Part shown: piece after piece, positions 8,060-17,202 of the stretch
Layout of the letters: the number at the start of each line of letters is the position of its first letter
Numbering within the stretch: position 1 is the first letter of the stretch
NCBI RefSeq assembly: GCF_009208105.1
Contig: NZ_WFKL01000001.1
Location: 1,116,001-1,180,000 of the forward strand
Reading direction: 5' to 3'
Length of the DNA stretch: 64,000 nucleotides
Origin: Rouxiella sp. S1S-2
Lineage (GTDB): Bacteria > Pseudomonadota > Gammaproteobacteria > Enterobacterales > Enterobacteriaceae
Notes under the pieces: model-generated
Seen by the model: only the letters and a program-made list of their open reading frames with translations
What the model was told of the DNA's origin: nothing
The model's database searches: none
Position numbers and translations under genes: made by a program

Positions 8060-8881
8060 ATGTGGTGGATGCTAGCCGGCTCATTGGCCGTCTTGCCCAT
8101 GCAGCGCACACTGGCGTTACTGTTGGGCGTTATCAGTGTGGGATGGGCATGCGCAGCAGGCGTTGTCGATCTTCGAGGTTTGATTATCCTCGGTATTATT
8201 GTGCTGATTGCGCGAGTAAGAATGCATGCGCAGGGGCGTTCGCATGCATTAACGTTAGGCGCAGAAGCTTTACTACTTGCCGCCGGGCTGGCTTTATTTG
8301 GGCATCTTATACCCGGATTCTTTAATCCCAAAATACTCGACGCCGTGAAAACGGGGCCACACAGTGCGCCATTTACCCTGTATTTTAATTTTGACAAGGC
8401 GCTGCTGCCCTTTGTGCTGCTGGCAGCGTTGCCGAGCCTGCTGTTTGTAAAAAGCAGATTCAGCCCCCGAATCTGGCAGTGGCTGCTGTTAGCGGCGAGC
8501 ATCCCCCTTTTACTGCTGGTGGCAGTGATGCTCGGCGGCCTGCGCATTGAGCCGCATTTCCCCGATTGGCTAGGCAGTTTTATGCTGGCAAATCTTTTTT
8601 TTGTCTCCTTTGCTGAAGAGGCACTGTTTCGGGGCTATCTGCAGCAGCGCGTGGCGGGATGGTTGGGAGACGTTCCGGCGCTGCTGATTGTTGCGCTGGT
8701 ATTCGGGCTGGCCCATCTTGCCGGTGGCGCACTACTGGTCATCTTCGCGGCGTTGTCCGGTCTTATATATGGGCTGGCGTGGATGTGGAGCGGCAGACTG
8801 TGGGTCTCAACCCTATTTCACTTTGGGCTTAACCTCTGCCATTTATTGCTGTTCACTTATCCGTTTTATCAGTCTCACTGA
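8060..8881 (+). CDS. CPBP-family intramembrane glutamic endopeptidase
   Basis: A 273-aa multi-pass inner membrane protein of the CPBP (Abi/CAAX-prenyl protease-like) family. Catalytic motifs are present: EEALFRGYL with E186, E187 and R191, FGLAHL with H219 and FHFGLN with H254. The start is supported by AAGGAG 8 nt upstream. It ends 7 nt inside the 3' end of the convergent carboxypeptidase gene. Enterobacterial members are largely uncharacterised; bacteriocin immunity and membrane protein processing are known roles of relatives. Confidence 0.82.
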   Translation: MWWMLAGSLAVLPMQRTLALLLGVISVGWACAAGVVDLRGLIILGIIVLIARVRMHAQGRSHALTLGAEALLLAAGLALFGHLIPGFFNPKILDAVKTGPHSAPFTLYFNFDKALLPFVLLAALPSLLFVKSRFSPRIWQWLLLAASIPLLLLVAVMLGGLRIEPHFPDWLGSFMLANLFFVSFAEEALFRGYLQQRVAGWLGDVPALLIVALVFGLAHLAGGALLVIFAALSGLIYGLAWMWSGRLWVSTLFHFGLNLCHLLLFTYPFYQSH

Positions 8882-9420
8882 GGCGCGGGATGCCAACACC
8901 AATGCCAGGGTTCGTAAATAAATCCCCACGGGTTGTTTAGGGGGAAAGACATGACAAAACCGAATTCACCTGCGTGTTGTCGCAACCATTCAAAAGCGGG
9001 CGTTTCACCAAATACGCCGCTGACCTCATCACAGTCAGGAGTGTTGATGTCAACGGCGCAGCCGGTGTGGTGTTCACTGCAGCCGGGCGGGGCGAGGTAG
9101 CTGAAAAACGCCGCAGGAGGAATACCCAGTTGCTGTTTTTTGCGGATCAGCGCCATTTGATACTCAACGCTGCGCCATGCTGATACCAGATACAGGTCAA
9201 TGCCAGCAGCCTTGGCAGATTCACGCAGTTTCCACCAGGCTGCTGCCGCTTCTGGCGTTAAAAGAAAGGTTCTGCCTTCGGCATGGGTCTCGGCGGTGAC
9301 GAGAGAAGCGCTATCAACTTCAGGAAAGAACGGCAGAGTGCGGTGAGCAATCACTTCGCTGTCAATACCCAGTTGCTCTAGCCATTGCTTAATTTGTTTC
9401 GCGTTTTCAACGGCAAACAT
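8875..9420 (-). CDS. M15-family D-alanyl-D-alanine carboxypeptidase (VanY-like), cytoplasmic
   Basis: A 181-aa zinc carboxypeptidase. The M15B signature SEHHTGCAVD (H117, D124) and the later EPWHW (E170, H173) give a full zinc and catalytic set. There is no signal peptide or membrane segment, so it should act in the cytoplasm on imported or recycled peptides rather than on the wall itself. It lies 6 nt after the amidotransferase-like gene and appears to be the last gene of the ABC importer operon, which supports a role in breaking down D-amino-acid-containing peptides; this is inference. Confidence 0.8.
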   Translation of the reverse strand: MFAVENAKQIKQWLEQLGIDSEVIAHRTLPFFPEVDSASLVTAETHAEGRTFLLTPEAAAAWWKLRESAKAAGIDLYLVSAWRSVEYQMALIRKKQQLGIPPAAFFSYLAPPGCSEHHTGCAVDINTPDCDEVSGVFGETPAFEWLRQHAGEFGFVMSFPLNNPWGFIYEPWHWCWHPAPQ

Positions 9421-9426
9421 GGGCAG

Positions 9427-10239
9427 TTATTTCCCGTGAGACAGGTTCATGGCTTTGGCCATCGCCTTGCCGGAAGAACGGCGCGCATTTTTATAGTCGT
9501 CGGCGGCTTCGACAAAGGCTTTCAGCAGTTGGCGGTCCTGCTCATGCTGCAAATACTCCGGATGCCACTGCACGCCGAGGCAGAAATAATAGTCATCGCA
9601 CTCAATGCCTTCAATTACCCCGTCTGGAGACACCGCATTAACGCGGCAGCCTGATCCCAGCGTTTTCACGGCCTGATGATGCGAACTGTTCACCTCATAT
9701 GTGCGAGCGCTGACTAACTTGCTAAGCCTCGTGTTCTCAAGGATTTCAACCTGATGACGGGCGCGTTTCTTGCCGCCCGCATTTTCGGTGTCTACCGTGG
9801 TGCTGTGCTCGAGCGCGTCAGGCAGGGCGTCGGGAATGTGCTGAATAAGCGTGCCACCGGTCAGTACGGCCAGCAACTGCTCGCCGCCGCAAATCCCCAG
9901 GAGCGGCATGTCGCGGAGCATGGCCCCTTTGACAATCGCGCTTTCAAACAGCGTGCGCGCCGGTTTTAGCCGAACCTGGTCACTGCTTTGCTGCTCATTA
10001 AACAGTTCCGGCGGCACGTCGAACGCACCGCCGGTAACGATTATTCCATCACACAGGGCCAAAAATTCATCGGCCAGCTCGCCGTGGTGGGGCAGCGCCA
10101 GCGGGACGGCACCCAACTCGGCCAGGCTGGCCATATAGTTTTGACGCAGTGCATACCACGGATAATCGGCATAACCACCGGCTTCTTCGCTGTCTAACGT
10201 CACGCCTATAACCGGCCTGGAATGAGGAGTAATGCTCAT
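9427..10239 (-). CDS. Gamma-glutamyl-gamma-aminobutyrate hydrolase-like class I glutamine amidotransferase (PuuD family)
   Basis: A 270-aa hydrolase of the peptidase C26 family. The nucleophile elbow LLGICGGEQ carries C117, and GVQWHPEYL supplies the catalytic H226 and E228; SSHHQA is the family's conserved middle motif. PuuD in E. coli cleaves gamma-glutamyl-GABA in putrescine use. None of the other puu genes is here; instead it follows an isoaspartyl peptidase and ABC importer, so the substrate is more likely a gamma-glutamyl or related amide taken up by that importer. Confidence 0.82.
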   Translation of the reverse strand: MSITPHSRPVIGVTLDSEEAGGYADYPWYALRQNYMASLAELGAVPLALPHHGELADEFLALCDGIIVTGGAFDVPPELFNEQQSSDQVRLKPARTLFESAIVKGAMLRDMPLLGICGGEQLLAVLTGGTLIQHIPDALPDALEHSTTVDTENAGGKKRARHQVEILENTRLSKLVSARTYEVNSSHHQAVKTLGSGCRVNAVSPDGVIEGIECDDYYFCLGVQWHPEYLQHEQDRQLLKAFVEAADDYKNARRSSGKAMAKAMNLSHGK

Positions 10240-10363
10240 GCTTATTCACCTGCGATATCACACTGAAACGACGTGAGGCACGGCAATTCAGTGCGGGAAA
10301 ATTTCAATACCTTAAGATATCAACGGTGAAGCCAAGGTCAATGTTAATTATTGTACAATTTAA

Positions 10364-11326
10364 TCACAGGTCGAAGTCATAGAGCTGATGATGGCTTGCT
10401 ACAACGCCACGTCCGTCTTCGGTAACCCACGCGCGGAACATGCCGAGCGTATTGTAGGGCGCACTGACCTGGCCGTTGGCATCAATGGCAATAACGCCTG
10501 CACCCACGCCAAGGTCGCGAAATTCGCCCATCACCAGATGCTCGGAAGCCGTTTGCAGCTTTTCGCCGGCATAAATCATGCGTGCGGCAATATCGTAGGC
10601 CATCACGTTGCGGATAAAATACTCACCCTGACCGGTGCCTGAAACGGCACAAACGCCGTCGCGGGCGTAAGTGCCCGAGCCAATTAACGGGCTGTCACCG
10701 ATGCGTCCAACCGGTTTATTGGTATAGCCCCCGGTTGAGGTTGCCGCCGCCAGATGCCCCTGTGCGTCTAGGGCGACGGCGCCCACCGTGCCGTGTTTTT
10801 CAGATTCACGCGCCGCTTTGAAAGTGCCCGCTATCTGGTGGCGGCGCATAGAATCAAGCGCCTGTACGCGGCGTGGGGTGGTAAAATAGTCACTCTCGAC
10901 GCAGGCCAGACCCTGATCTCGGGCATAGTCGTCGGCACCGGATCCGCTGAGCAAAACGCTCTCGCCGCCGTCGAGCAGGCTGCGGGCCGCCAGTACCGGA
11001 TTACGAATATGGCGTGCACCGCAAACTGCACCGGCGGCCAGCGTAGTGCCGTCCATAATGGCCGCATCCAGTTCGTGCTCGCCCTTGGCATTAAGTGCCG
11101 CACCGAAGCCAGCATTAAAATAGATAGAATCTTCCATCACTAAAACGGTAGCTTGCACTGCATCCACGGCGCTGCCGTTTTGCTGCAGAACTTGCCATCC
11201 GGCGCGCAAAGCCTGCTTGAGATCGTCGCGGGCTTCCTCCCACTCTTGCGGTGTCATGTCTTCTTCGGCCATCACGCCGCATCCGCCGTGCAGCGCCAAG
11301 GAAATAGCGGCAGTTTTATCAGTCAT
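10364..11326 (-). CDS. iaaA: Isoaspartyl peptidase/L-asparaginase, Ntn-hydrolase (IaaA-like)
   Basis: A 320-aa proenzyme that self-cleaves before the nucleophile threonine in HGTVGAVALD (T180), giving alpha and beta subunits. GGYTNKPVGRIGDSPLIGSGTYA is the conserved substrate pocket segment of plant-type asparaginases. The enzyme removes aspartate from beta-aspartyl dipeptides and hydrolyses asparagine. The gene follows an ABC transporter ATPase with a 17-nt gap. In E. coli iaaA likewise sits beside the gsiABCD glutathione importer, but there iaaA comes first and the ABC genes differ in order, so the symbol means family rather than strict orthology. Confidence 0.83.
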   Translation of the reverse strand: MTDKTAAISLALHGGCGVMAEEDMTPQEWEEARDDLKQALRAGWQVLQQNGSAVDAVQATVLVMEDSIYFNAGFGAALNAKGEHELDAAIMDGTTLAAGAVCGARHIRNPVLAARSLLDGGESVLLSGSGADDYARDQGLACVESDYFTTPRRVQALDSMRRHQIAGTFKAARESEKHGTVGAVALDAQGHLAAATSTGGYTNKPVGRIGDSPLIGSGTYARDGVCAVSGTGQGEYFIRNVMAYDIAARMIYAGEKLQTASEHLVMGEFRDLGVGAGVIAIDANGQVSAPYNTLGMFRAWVTEDGRGVVASHHQLYDFDL

Positions 11327-11343
11327 TGTCTTCTCTTTTTCTC

Positions 11344-12342
11344 TTACACTAAATGACAGGCGACGCGCTGGCCGCCAGGTTTTGACGCCAGTATTGGCCT
11401 TTCTATGCGACAGCGGTCTGTCACATTCGGACAGCGGGTATGAAAACGACAGCCTGCAGGCGGCGAAAGTGGGCTGGGCAGTTCGCCGGTCAGGCTAACA
11501 TTTTTACCGCGATCGGTCGGGTCCATGCTCGGTGCGGCGCGCAGCAGGGCCTGAGTGTAAGGATGGAGCGGCGTTTGAAACAGTGCTTCGGTATCGCCAA
11601 CCTCGACCACTTCGCCGAGATACATCACCGCCACGCGGTGTGAAATATGGCGCACCAGGCGCAGGTCGTGGGCGACAAACAGTACCGTCAGGCTGAGCTT
11701 TTGCTGCAGGTCGAGCAGCAGATTAACCACCTGTGCCTGCACCGAGACGTCCAGCGCCGAGACCAGCTCATCGGCAATCAACACCTCGGGTTCGACCGCC
11801 AACGCCCGACTAATGCCGATGCGCTGACGCTGACCGCCGGAAAATTCGTGCGGCAGTTTGTCAATGGCGTCGGCCGGGAGGCGCACCAGCTCCATCAGTT
11901 GGCGAATACGCGCAGGAATGTCCTTTTTAGGACACATGTTATGCACCGACAGTGCCTCGGTCAGCATCTGCCCGACGGTCATACGCGGGTTGAGCGAACT
12001 GTACGGATCCTGAAAAATCATCTGTACCTGACGGTTAAAGCTGCGCCGCGCTTTCCCGTGCAGGGTGGCGATATCTTTGCCGTTGAAATAAATTTTACCT
12101 TCGCTGGTTTGCAGTAACCCGACCATGGCACGCGCCAGAGTTGACTTACCGCATCCAGATTCCCCAACTACGCCAAGCGTTTCACCACGCATCAGTTCCA
12201 GACGCACGCCGTTTAACGCCTGCACATAGCGGCGCGGCTTGCCCTGAATTTTATCGAGAATCGAGTGGGCAATCGGAAAATGCACCATGGCTTCTTCAAC
12301 ACTGACGATGGGTATCGTTTTGCTTACGGAAACGTCACTCAT
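11344..12342 (-). CDS. Peptide-type ABC transporter ATP-binding protein (DppF/OppF-like)
   Basis: A 332-aa ATPase with Walker A GESGCGKST, the Q-loop in QMIFQDPYSSLNP, signature FSGGQRQRIG and Walker B LIADELVSALD (leucine where proline is usual). The C-terminal Cys-rich region FHTRCPNVTDRCRIERP is typical of oligopeptide importer ATPases. The ATG at 12342 lies 1 nt beyond the stop of the partner ATPase gene, so translation is coupled; a longer frame to 12396 is rejected. It pairs with the next ATPase to power the two permeases. Confidence 0.88.
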   Translation of the reverse strand: MSDVSVSKTIPIVSVEEAMVHFPIAHSILDKIQGKPRRYVQALNGVRLELMRGETLGVVGESGCGKSTLARAMVGLLQTSEGKIYFNGKDIATLHGKARRSFNRQVQMIFQDPYSSLNPRMTVGQMLTEALSVHNMCPKKDIPARIRQLMELVRLPADAIDKLPHEFSGGQRQRIGISRALAVEPEVLIADELVSALDVSVQAQVVNLLLDLQQKLSLTVLFVAHDLRLVRHISHRVAVMYLGEVVEVGDTEALFQTPLHPYTQALLRAAPSMDPTDRGKNVSLTGELPSPLSPPAGCRFHTRCPNVTDRCRIERPILASKPGGQRVACHLV

Positions 12343-12343
12343 G

Positions 12344-13381
12344 TTATACCCCCTCCGACAGCGGCTGTGACGATGAAGTGGCGACCAAATTGGCATGATG
12401 ATGGCATGCCATCTGATGCAGCGAATTTAAAGACTCCAAAGGCGGAACCTGCTGCTGACAGACGTCGGTTTTATAGCGACAGCGTGGGCCGAAGCTGCAC
12501 CCCTGCGGCAGATTAAGCAGCGAAGGCGGCGTGCCCTCAATCGACAGCAGAGGTTTTCGCTCGCCGCCGCTTTGTGGCACTGACGCAATCAGCCCCTGAG
12601 TATAAGGATGGCGAGGGCGGCTAAAAATCTCGCCAACCGGTGCACTTTCAACAATCCGTCCGGCATACATTACCGCCACCCTGTCGCACAGCTGCGCCAC
12701 TACGCCGAGGTCGTGCGTCACAAAGATAATGCCCATGCCGAGTTCGTCGCGTAGGCTGAACAAAAGCTTAAGGATTTGCTCCTGAATGGTGACGTCGAGC
12801 GCAGTAGTCGGTTCATCGGCTAGCAGCAGGCGCGGGTTACCGGCAAGCGCGATGGCTATCATCACGCGTTGGCGCATGCCGCCCGAAAACTGGTGCGGAT
12901 AGTCATCAAGGCGCAACTCCGGTGCTGGAATACCCACCTGATTCAACAGCTCAACGGCCCGCAGGCGGCGTTGTTTGCGATTCAGGTCGGTGTGCGCATG
13001 CAGGCTCTCTTCAATCTGTCGCCAAACGGTGAGCACTGGATTCAGGGCAATCATCGGCTCCTGAAAAATCATCGCGATTTCACCACCGCGAATCGCGCGC
13101 AGCTCGGCGGGTTTCATGGTCGAAATTTCTCGCCCCTGCCACTTCACCGAACCGCTTACCTCGGCGTTGGCGGGCATCAGGCGCAGCAAGGAGCGGAGAG
13201 TAACGCTTTTTCCCGAGCCGGATTCGCCCACCAACCCCAGAATTTCTCCCGGCTTGAGGGTAAAACTGACATTCTGGATCGCGTTTAAACTGCCACGCGA
13301 CGTGTGGATCTGGGTGTTGAGTTGGCTCACGTCGAGCAAATTTTCTGTATGACTATTTTGTTCGCGCGTTTGGCTGGGCAT
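12344..13381 (-). CDS. Peptide-type ABC transporter ATP-binding protein (DppD/OppD-like)
   Basis: A 345-aa ATPase with Walker [20 protein letters not shown], signature [12 protein letters not shown] and Walker [13 protein letters not shown], and a C-terminal Cys-containing tail [14 protein letters not shown]. It is the first ATPase after the permease genes, and its stop codon is almost fused to the start of the second ATPase gene. Together they make the heterodimeric motor of the importer encoded from 16906 to 11344. Confidence 0.88.
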   Translation of the reverse strand: MPSQTREQNSHTENLLDVSQLNTQIHTSRGSLNAIQNVSFTLKPGEILGLVGESGSGKSVTLRSLLRLMPANAEVSGSVKWQGREISTMKPAELRAIRGGEIAMIFQEPMIALNPVLTVWRQIEESLHAHTDLNRKQRRLRAVELLNQVGIPAPELRLDDYPHQFSGGMRQRVMIAIALAGNPRLLLADEPTTALDVTIQEQILKLLFSLRDELGMGIIFVTHDLGVVAQLCDRVAVMYAGRIVESAPVGEIFSRPRHPYTQGLIASVPQSGGERKPLLSIEGTPPSLLNLPQGCSFGPRCRYKTDVCQQQVPPLESLNSLHQMACHHHANLVATSSSQPLSEGV

Positions 13382-13451
13382 AGTTTGCTCTCATTTTTGC
13401 TAACGGCTTAAGGTCTTGTCAGTGGCTTAATGCGCAGTGCGGGCATTAATG

Positions 13452-14303
13452 TTAACGGCTTCCCGGACGCAGCCAGTCTGACAGCAGGTCTCCAAACAGG
13501 CTAAATCCCAACCCGGTTAATACAATGGCGATGCCGGGGAAAATAGTTATCCACCAGGCGGTATCCATAAAGTTTTTACCTGAGGCAATTAATACGCCCC
13601 ACTCGGCGGTAGGTGGCTGAGCGCCGAGGCCGAGGTAGCCAAGGCTTGAACCAAGCAGAATGGCCAGCGCCATGTCGGTCATCCAGTACACCAGCGTAGT
13701 GGTTATCACGTTCGGCAAAACGTGGCGGAAGATGATTCGCATCGGGCTATAGCCCATGACCTTTCCAGCCGCGACGTACTCAAGACGTTTCTGAATACTG
13801 ACCTCACCCGCAATCAACCGGGCATAAAATACCCAGTAAATAATGCCGACCGCGATGTACATACTGTTTAACCCAGGCCCAAGAATGGCCACAATGGCTA
13901 TCACCAACACCAGTAAAGGAAAAGTGACCACCGCATCGACAATGCGTTGAAAAAGTGTCTCGGCGAGGCCACCGTAGTAACCCACCAGCAGGCCCACCAG
14001 CGTGCCGAACACCATTGGAAACAGCGTGGTGAAAAAGGCAATTTGCAGGTCAATACGGTAGGCATAAATCACCCGCGAAAAGATGTCGCGGCCGAAGTTA
14101 TCGGTGCCGAACAGGTGCTGCAGGCTCGGGCCTTTCAAAATGGCTCGGTAGTCAAATTTAAGAGGATCGAAGGGGGCGACCCAGTGTGGAAAAAACGCCA
14201 TCAGCAGGCTAAGGACCAGAATGATGCAGCCCAGCAGCGACGACCAGGGCAGGTGCTTGCGCCATTTACGGGTGATAGAACGCTGGGCAATGAGTTCGCT
14301 CAT
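13452..14303 (-). CDS. Peptide-type ABC transporter permease (DppC/GsiD-like)
   Basis: A 283-aa inner membrane permease with an N-terminal helix, then LFGTDNFGRDIFSRVIYA, the fingerprint of DppC-type permeases, and the EAA-like loop around residues 180-200 that docks the ATPase. Its ATG overlaps the stop of the preceding permease gene by 4 nt. A 70-nt gap separates it from the ATPase genes downstream. Confidence 0.88.
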   Translation of the reverse strand: MSELIAQRSITRKWRKHLPWSSLLGCIILVLSLLMAFFPHWVAPFDPLKFDYRAILKGPSLQHLFGTDNFGRDIFSRVIYAYRIDLQIAFFTTLFPMVFGTLVGLLVGYYGGLAETLFQRIVDAVVTFPLLVLVIAIVAILGPGLNSMYIAVGIIYWVFYARLIAGEVSIQKRLEYVAAGKVMGYSPMRIIFRHVLPNVITTTLVYWMTDMALAILLGSSLGYLGLGAQPPTAEWGVLIASGKNFMDTAWWITIFPGIAIVLTGLGFSLFGDLLSDWLRPGSR

Positions 14304-15238
14304 CTTGCTCTCCTCGGGTCAATCATCACCTGAATGATGTCGGTCACCAGAAAAATCAGCGACACCAGGACAGACAGCACAATCACCAGCCCCTGAATCA
14401 TCGGGTAATCACGGCTGAAAATACTGTCGACCATCAGGCGTGCGATGCCCGGCACGGCAAAGACCGTTTCAGTAATTACCGCGCTGCCAATCGTGGTGCT
14501 GATATTAAGTGCAAACAGGCTCAACATCGGGATCAGTGAGTTACGCAACACGTGTCGCATCAGTACCACGCGGCTGCTCAGTCCTTTTGCACGGGCAAAG
14601 GTGACGTATTCAGCATCGAGCACGGCAATAATCGAGTTCCGCAGGCTGCCAATCAATACCGACGTGATGCTCACCGCCAGCGTGATAGCCGGTAAAAACA
14701 GGTGGTAAATTCTCTGCCCGAAGGTGTCGCCGTAGCCTCCCACCGGGAACCAGTGCAGCTGGGCGGCGAAAATGGTTAATAAAACCAGTCCGATATAAAA
14801 GGACGGCATCGACAGCGTAATTTGCGACGCGCCGCGAATCGTCACGTCGGCGGCGCTGTTGCGTCTGAGCGCCGAAATAAACGCCAGCGGAATAGCCATC
14901 ACAATCGAGAAAAAGGCCGCCATTGCGGTCAGAAGCAGCGTGACCGGCAGACGTTCGGCAATAACCGAGGTCACCGGCGCGTGCATGGCGTAAGAGTTGC
15001 CGAGATTGCCCGTCGCCACTTGGCGAACAAAATAGAGAAACTGCACTGGCAGCGGCTGGTCGAGGCCCAACTCTTTATTAATGCGCGCGACGTCGGCATC
15101 TGTTGCGCGGTCGCCAATCATCGCACTGGCCGGATCACCCGGCAGCAGACGCACGATGGTAAACGTCACCACCAAAATAACCAGCAGCGTGGGAATAATT
15201 AATAGGATGCGCTTTAAAATGTATGAAAACTCTGTCAC
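14300..15238 (-). CDS. Peptide-type ABC transporter permease (DppB/GsiC-like)
   Basis: A 312-aa permease beginning with a hydrophobic helix and the VRLLPGDPASAMIG motif of DppB-type permeases, then several helices and the EAA loop (YVTFARAKGLSSRVVLMRHV). I set the start at GTG 15238 because GAGGG lies 6 nt upstream and the family begins at the equivalent of FSYILKRIL; the frame runs on to 15283 without a better start. The gene follows the binding protein gene by about 75 nt. Confidence 0.86.
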   Translation of the reverse strand: MTEFSYILKRILLIIPTLLVILVVTFTIVRLLPGDPASAMIGDRATDADVARINKELGLDQPLPVQFLYFVRQVATGNLGNSYAMHAPVTSVIAERLPVTLLLTAMAAFFSIVMAIPLAFISALRRNSAADVTIRGASQITLSMPSFYIGLVLLTIFAAQLHWFPVGGYGDTFGQRIYHLFLPAITLAVSITSVLIGSLRNSIIAVLDAEYVTFARAKGLSSRVVLMRHVLRNSLIPMLSLFALNISTTIGSAVITETVFAVPGIARLMVDSIFSRDYPMIQGLVIVLSVLVSLIFLVTDIIQVMIDPRRAR

Positions 15239-15313
15239 ATCAGTCCCTCTGTAAAACTTGATACTTGAAGCCGCAGCCTTCACGACTTCAAGTTATTCAG
15301 ATTTTATAACGCG

Positions 15314-16906
15314 TTATTTCTTCAGCCAGGTATCAGTGAAGATGTTGTTACCCAGTGGGATCTGCACAAATCCCTGCACGTCTTTTTTAAGTGCCACAGG
15401 GTAGGAGCTCTCATACAGCGGAATAGTGGGGCCGCTGGCGTTGTAAATAGCCTGAATCTTCTTGTACTGTTCTGCGCGCTTCTCCGGGTTGGTCTCTTTC
15501 TGCGACGCTTCAAACAATTGATCCAGCTCGTCACTTTTCCAACCGGAGTGCAGCGCCTGAATATTTTTGGAATAGGCGTAGTACGACGTAATTTCGTTTG
15601 GATCGGCAATGTCGTCGGTCCACGGCCCAAGGCGCGTGCTGAAATTGGCTTTACGATAGTTGTTATTGAGCGTGGCGTTATCCATCTGATTAATGGTGAG
15701 TTTAATGCCAATTTGCGACCACATTTGCTGCAGCGCGGTAGCAATGCTCAGGCTGTCTTCGTTGCCTGCCAAAATGTTCATGCTGGTGCTGAAACCATCG
15801 GCATAACCGGCCTCTTTCATCAGCGCCTGCGCTTTTTCAACGTCGACCGGATAGAGCGGTTTGTTGCCATAGCTCAGCGGGGTTGAGGTCGACATAAACG
15901 ACGTCATCGGTTTACCCAGGCCAAAGGTCACCAACTGGATAATTCCGTCTTTGTCGGTCGCGTAGTTCAGCGCCTGACGCACTTTCGGATTCGCCAGGGG
16001 ATTTGGCTTGCCGTCAATCTCGGGGCGCGCATTGACGCTGGCCACTTCAACACGTGTTGAAGGGAACAGCACCATATTTAGCGCCGGATTGCCCTGTAGC
16101 TCTTTTACACGTGAATAAGGAATAAATTCAGCGCCGTCGAGCTCGCCAGACTGCAGTTTCAAAATACGCGTCGCGTCATCAGGCACAATTTCGAACTTGA
16201 TGCCGTCGAGGTAGGGCAGCGACTTCCCGTCTGCGCCTTTTGCCCAATAGTAGGGGTTGCGCACCAGCGTCATGGTCGAGTTGTGCTGCCACGATTTCAG
16301 GATAAACGGACCCGAACCAACAGGATGCTCTGCAAAGGCGGTGGCCTTATCATGATCAGTCGCACCCGGTTCAGCCTCGAACTGTTTTTCGGGCATGATG
16401 GCGGTGTTGAAAACCGTCAGCGCGCTGAGAATGGCCGGGTCGGGATGAGACAGGTGGATGACCACGGTGTGCGGGTCAGTGATGGTCACGTTATCGATTG
16501 CGCTGACCAAAAATTGCCATACGCCGTTGCCCGGTTTAGCGGCGCGTTCTAGCGACCATTTTACGTCTTCTGCGGTAATGGGTGAGCCGTCGGAGAATTT
16601 AGTCTCGGGGCGCAGGGTAAGGGTGACGCTTTTGCCATCATCTGAAAGCTTCCAGGCGGTGGCGAGACCGGGCTTGATGCCTTTGCCGTCGCTGGTGGGC
16701 AGTAGCAACGTGTCGTACAGGTTGGAAAGTATCCAGATATCATTGTTACTTTCGTTTAAAACCGGTTCGAGAAAATTACTGTCGGCATAGCGGCCATAAA
16801 TCAGGGTGCCGCCGCGCTGTACTACTTCGGCTGCCTGCGCAGAGAGTACACCGAGTGCACCGACTGCCAATAATGCCATTAATGTCAATTTAGGCTTAAC
16901 TTTCAT
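15314..16906 (-). CDS. Periplasmic solute-binding protein, family 5 (peptide/nickel type)
   Basis: A 530-aa exported protein; the signal peptide is KVKPKLTLMALLAVGALGVL with a likely cut after SAQA. The mature part has the SBP_bac_5 layout (ATAWKLSDDGKSVTLTLRPE and the following KFSDGSPITAEDVKWSLER motif). I chose ATG 16906 because GAGGGG is well spaced from it; ATG 16912 is too close and the frame to 16990 lacks a ribosome binding site. First gene of the importer operon, divergent from the GntR regulator at 17203. The ligand is unknown. Confidence 0.88.
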   Translation of the reverse strand: MKVKPKLTLMALLAVGALGVLSAQAAEVVQRGGTLIYGRYADSNFLEPVLNESNNDIWILSNLYDTLLLPTSDGKGIKPGLATAWKLSDDGKSVTLTLRPETKFSDGSPITAEDVKWSLERAAKPGNGVWQFLVSAIDNVTITDPHTVVIHLSHPDPAILSALTVFNTAIMPEKQFEAEPGATDHDKATAFAEHPVGSGPFILKSWQHNSTMTLVRNPYYWAKGADGKSLPYLDGIKFEIVPDDATRILKLQSGELDGAEFIPYSRVKELQGNPALNMVLFPSTRVEVASVNARPEIDGKPNPLANPKVRQALNYATDKDGIIQLVTFGLGKPMTSFMSTSTPLSYGNKPLYPVDVEKAQALMKEAGYADGFSTSMNILAGNEDSLSIATALQQMWSQIGIKLTINQMDNATLNNNYRKANFSTRLGPWTDDIADPNEITSYYAYSKNIQALHSGWKSDELDQLFEASQKETNPEKRAEQYKKIQAIYNASGPTIPLYESSYPVALKKDVQGFVQIPLGNNIFTDTWLKK

Positions 16907-17009
16907 TACCATGCCCCTCTGTTCGTCAGAAAAAAGTGCTCGCCAGGAAAGAATTTTTGCCTTTAAAAACGCTAAAGGCTGAACCTGCAAAAATACCGTT
17001 GTGGATTGT

Positions 17010-17027
17010 GTTCTAGTTAACTAATAC
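17010..17027. promoter_or_regulatory. Candidate operator of the GntR regulator (site A)
   Basis: GTTCTAGTTAACTAATAC is an 18-bp imperfect palindrome. Its reverse complement starts GTATTAGT, the same eight bases as site B at 17168. It lies about 104 bp upstream of the binding-protein start, so it may overlap the importer promoter. Confidence 0.5.
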
Positions 17028-17167
17028 GATATTTGAAGCATTGGTCACAATTTGTCAATAATCAGCGCAAAAAAAATGCAACAAAGTAAGTGTGGTGTAA
17101 ATTTCTGACTAAATTGCGCAATTATTTTTCGAAGATGGCTTGCATTGCTGTAAAAAACAGCATTATT

Positions 17168-17185
17168 GTATTAGTAGACCAATAC
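17168..17185. promoter_or_regulatory. Candidate operator of the GntR regulator (site B)
   Basis: GTATTAGTAGACCAATAC is an 18-bp imperfect palindrome (GTATTNGT arms), 17 bp upstream of the GntR start codon, and is the partner of site A. Two copies flanking a divergent promoter region suggest one repressor coordinating the importer operon and its own enzyme operon. Confidence 0.5.
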
Positions 17186-17202
17186 AGTTACCAAGGCAGG
17201 CT

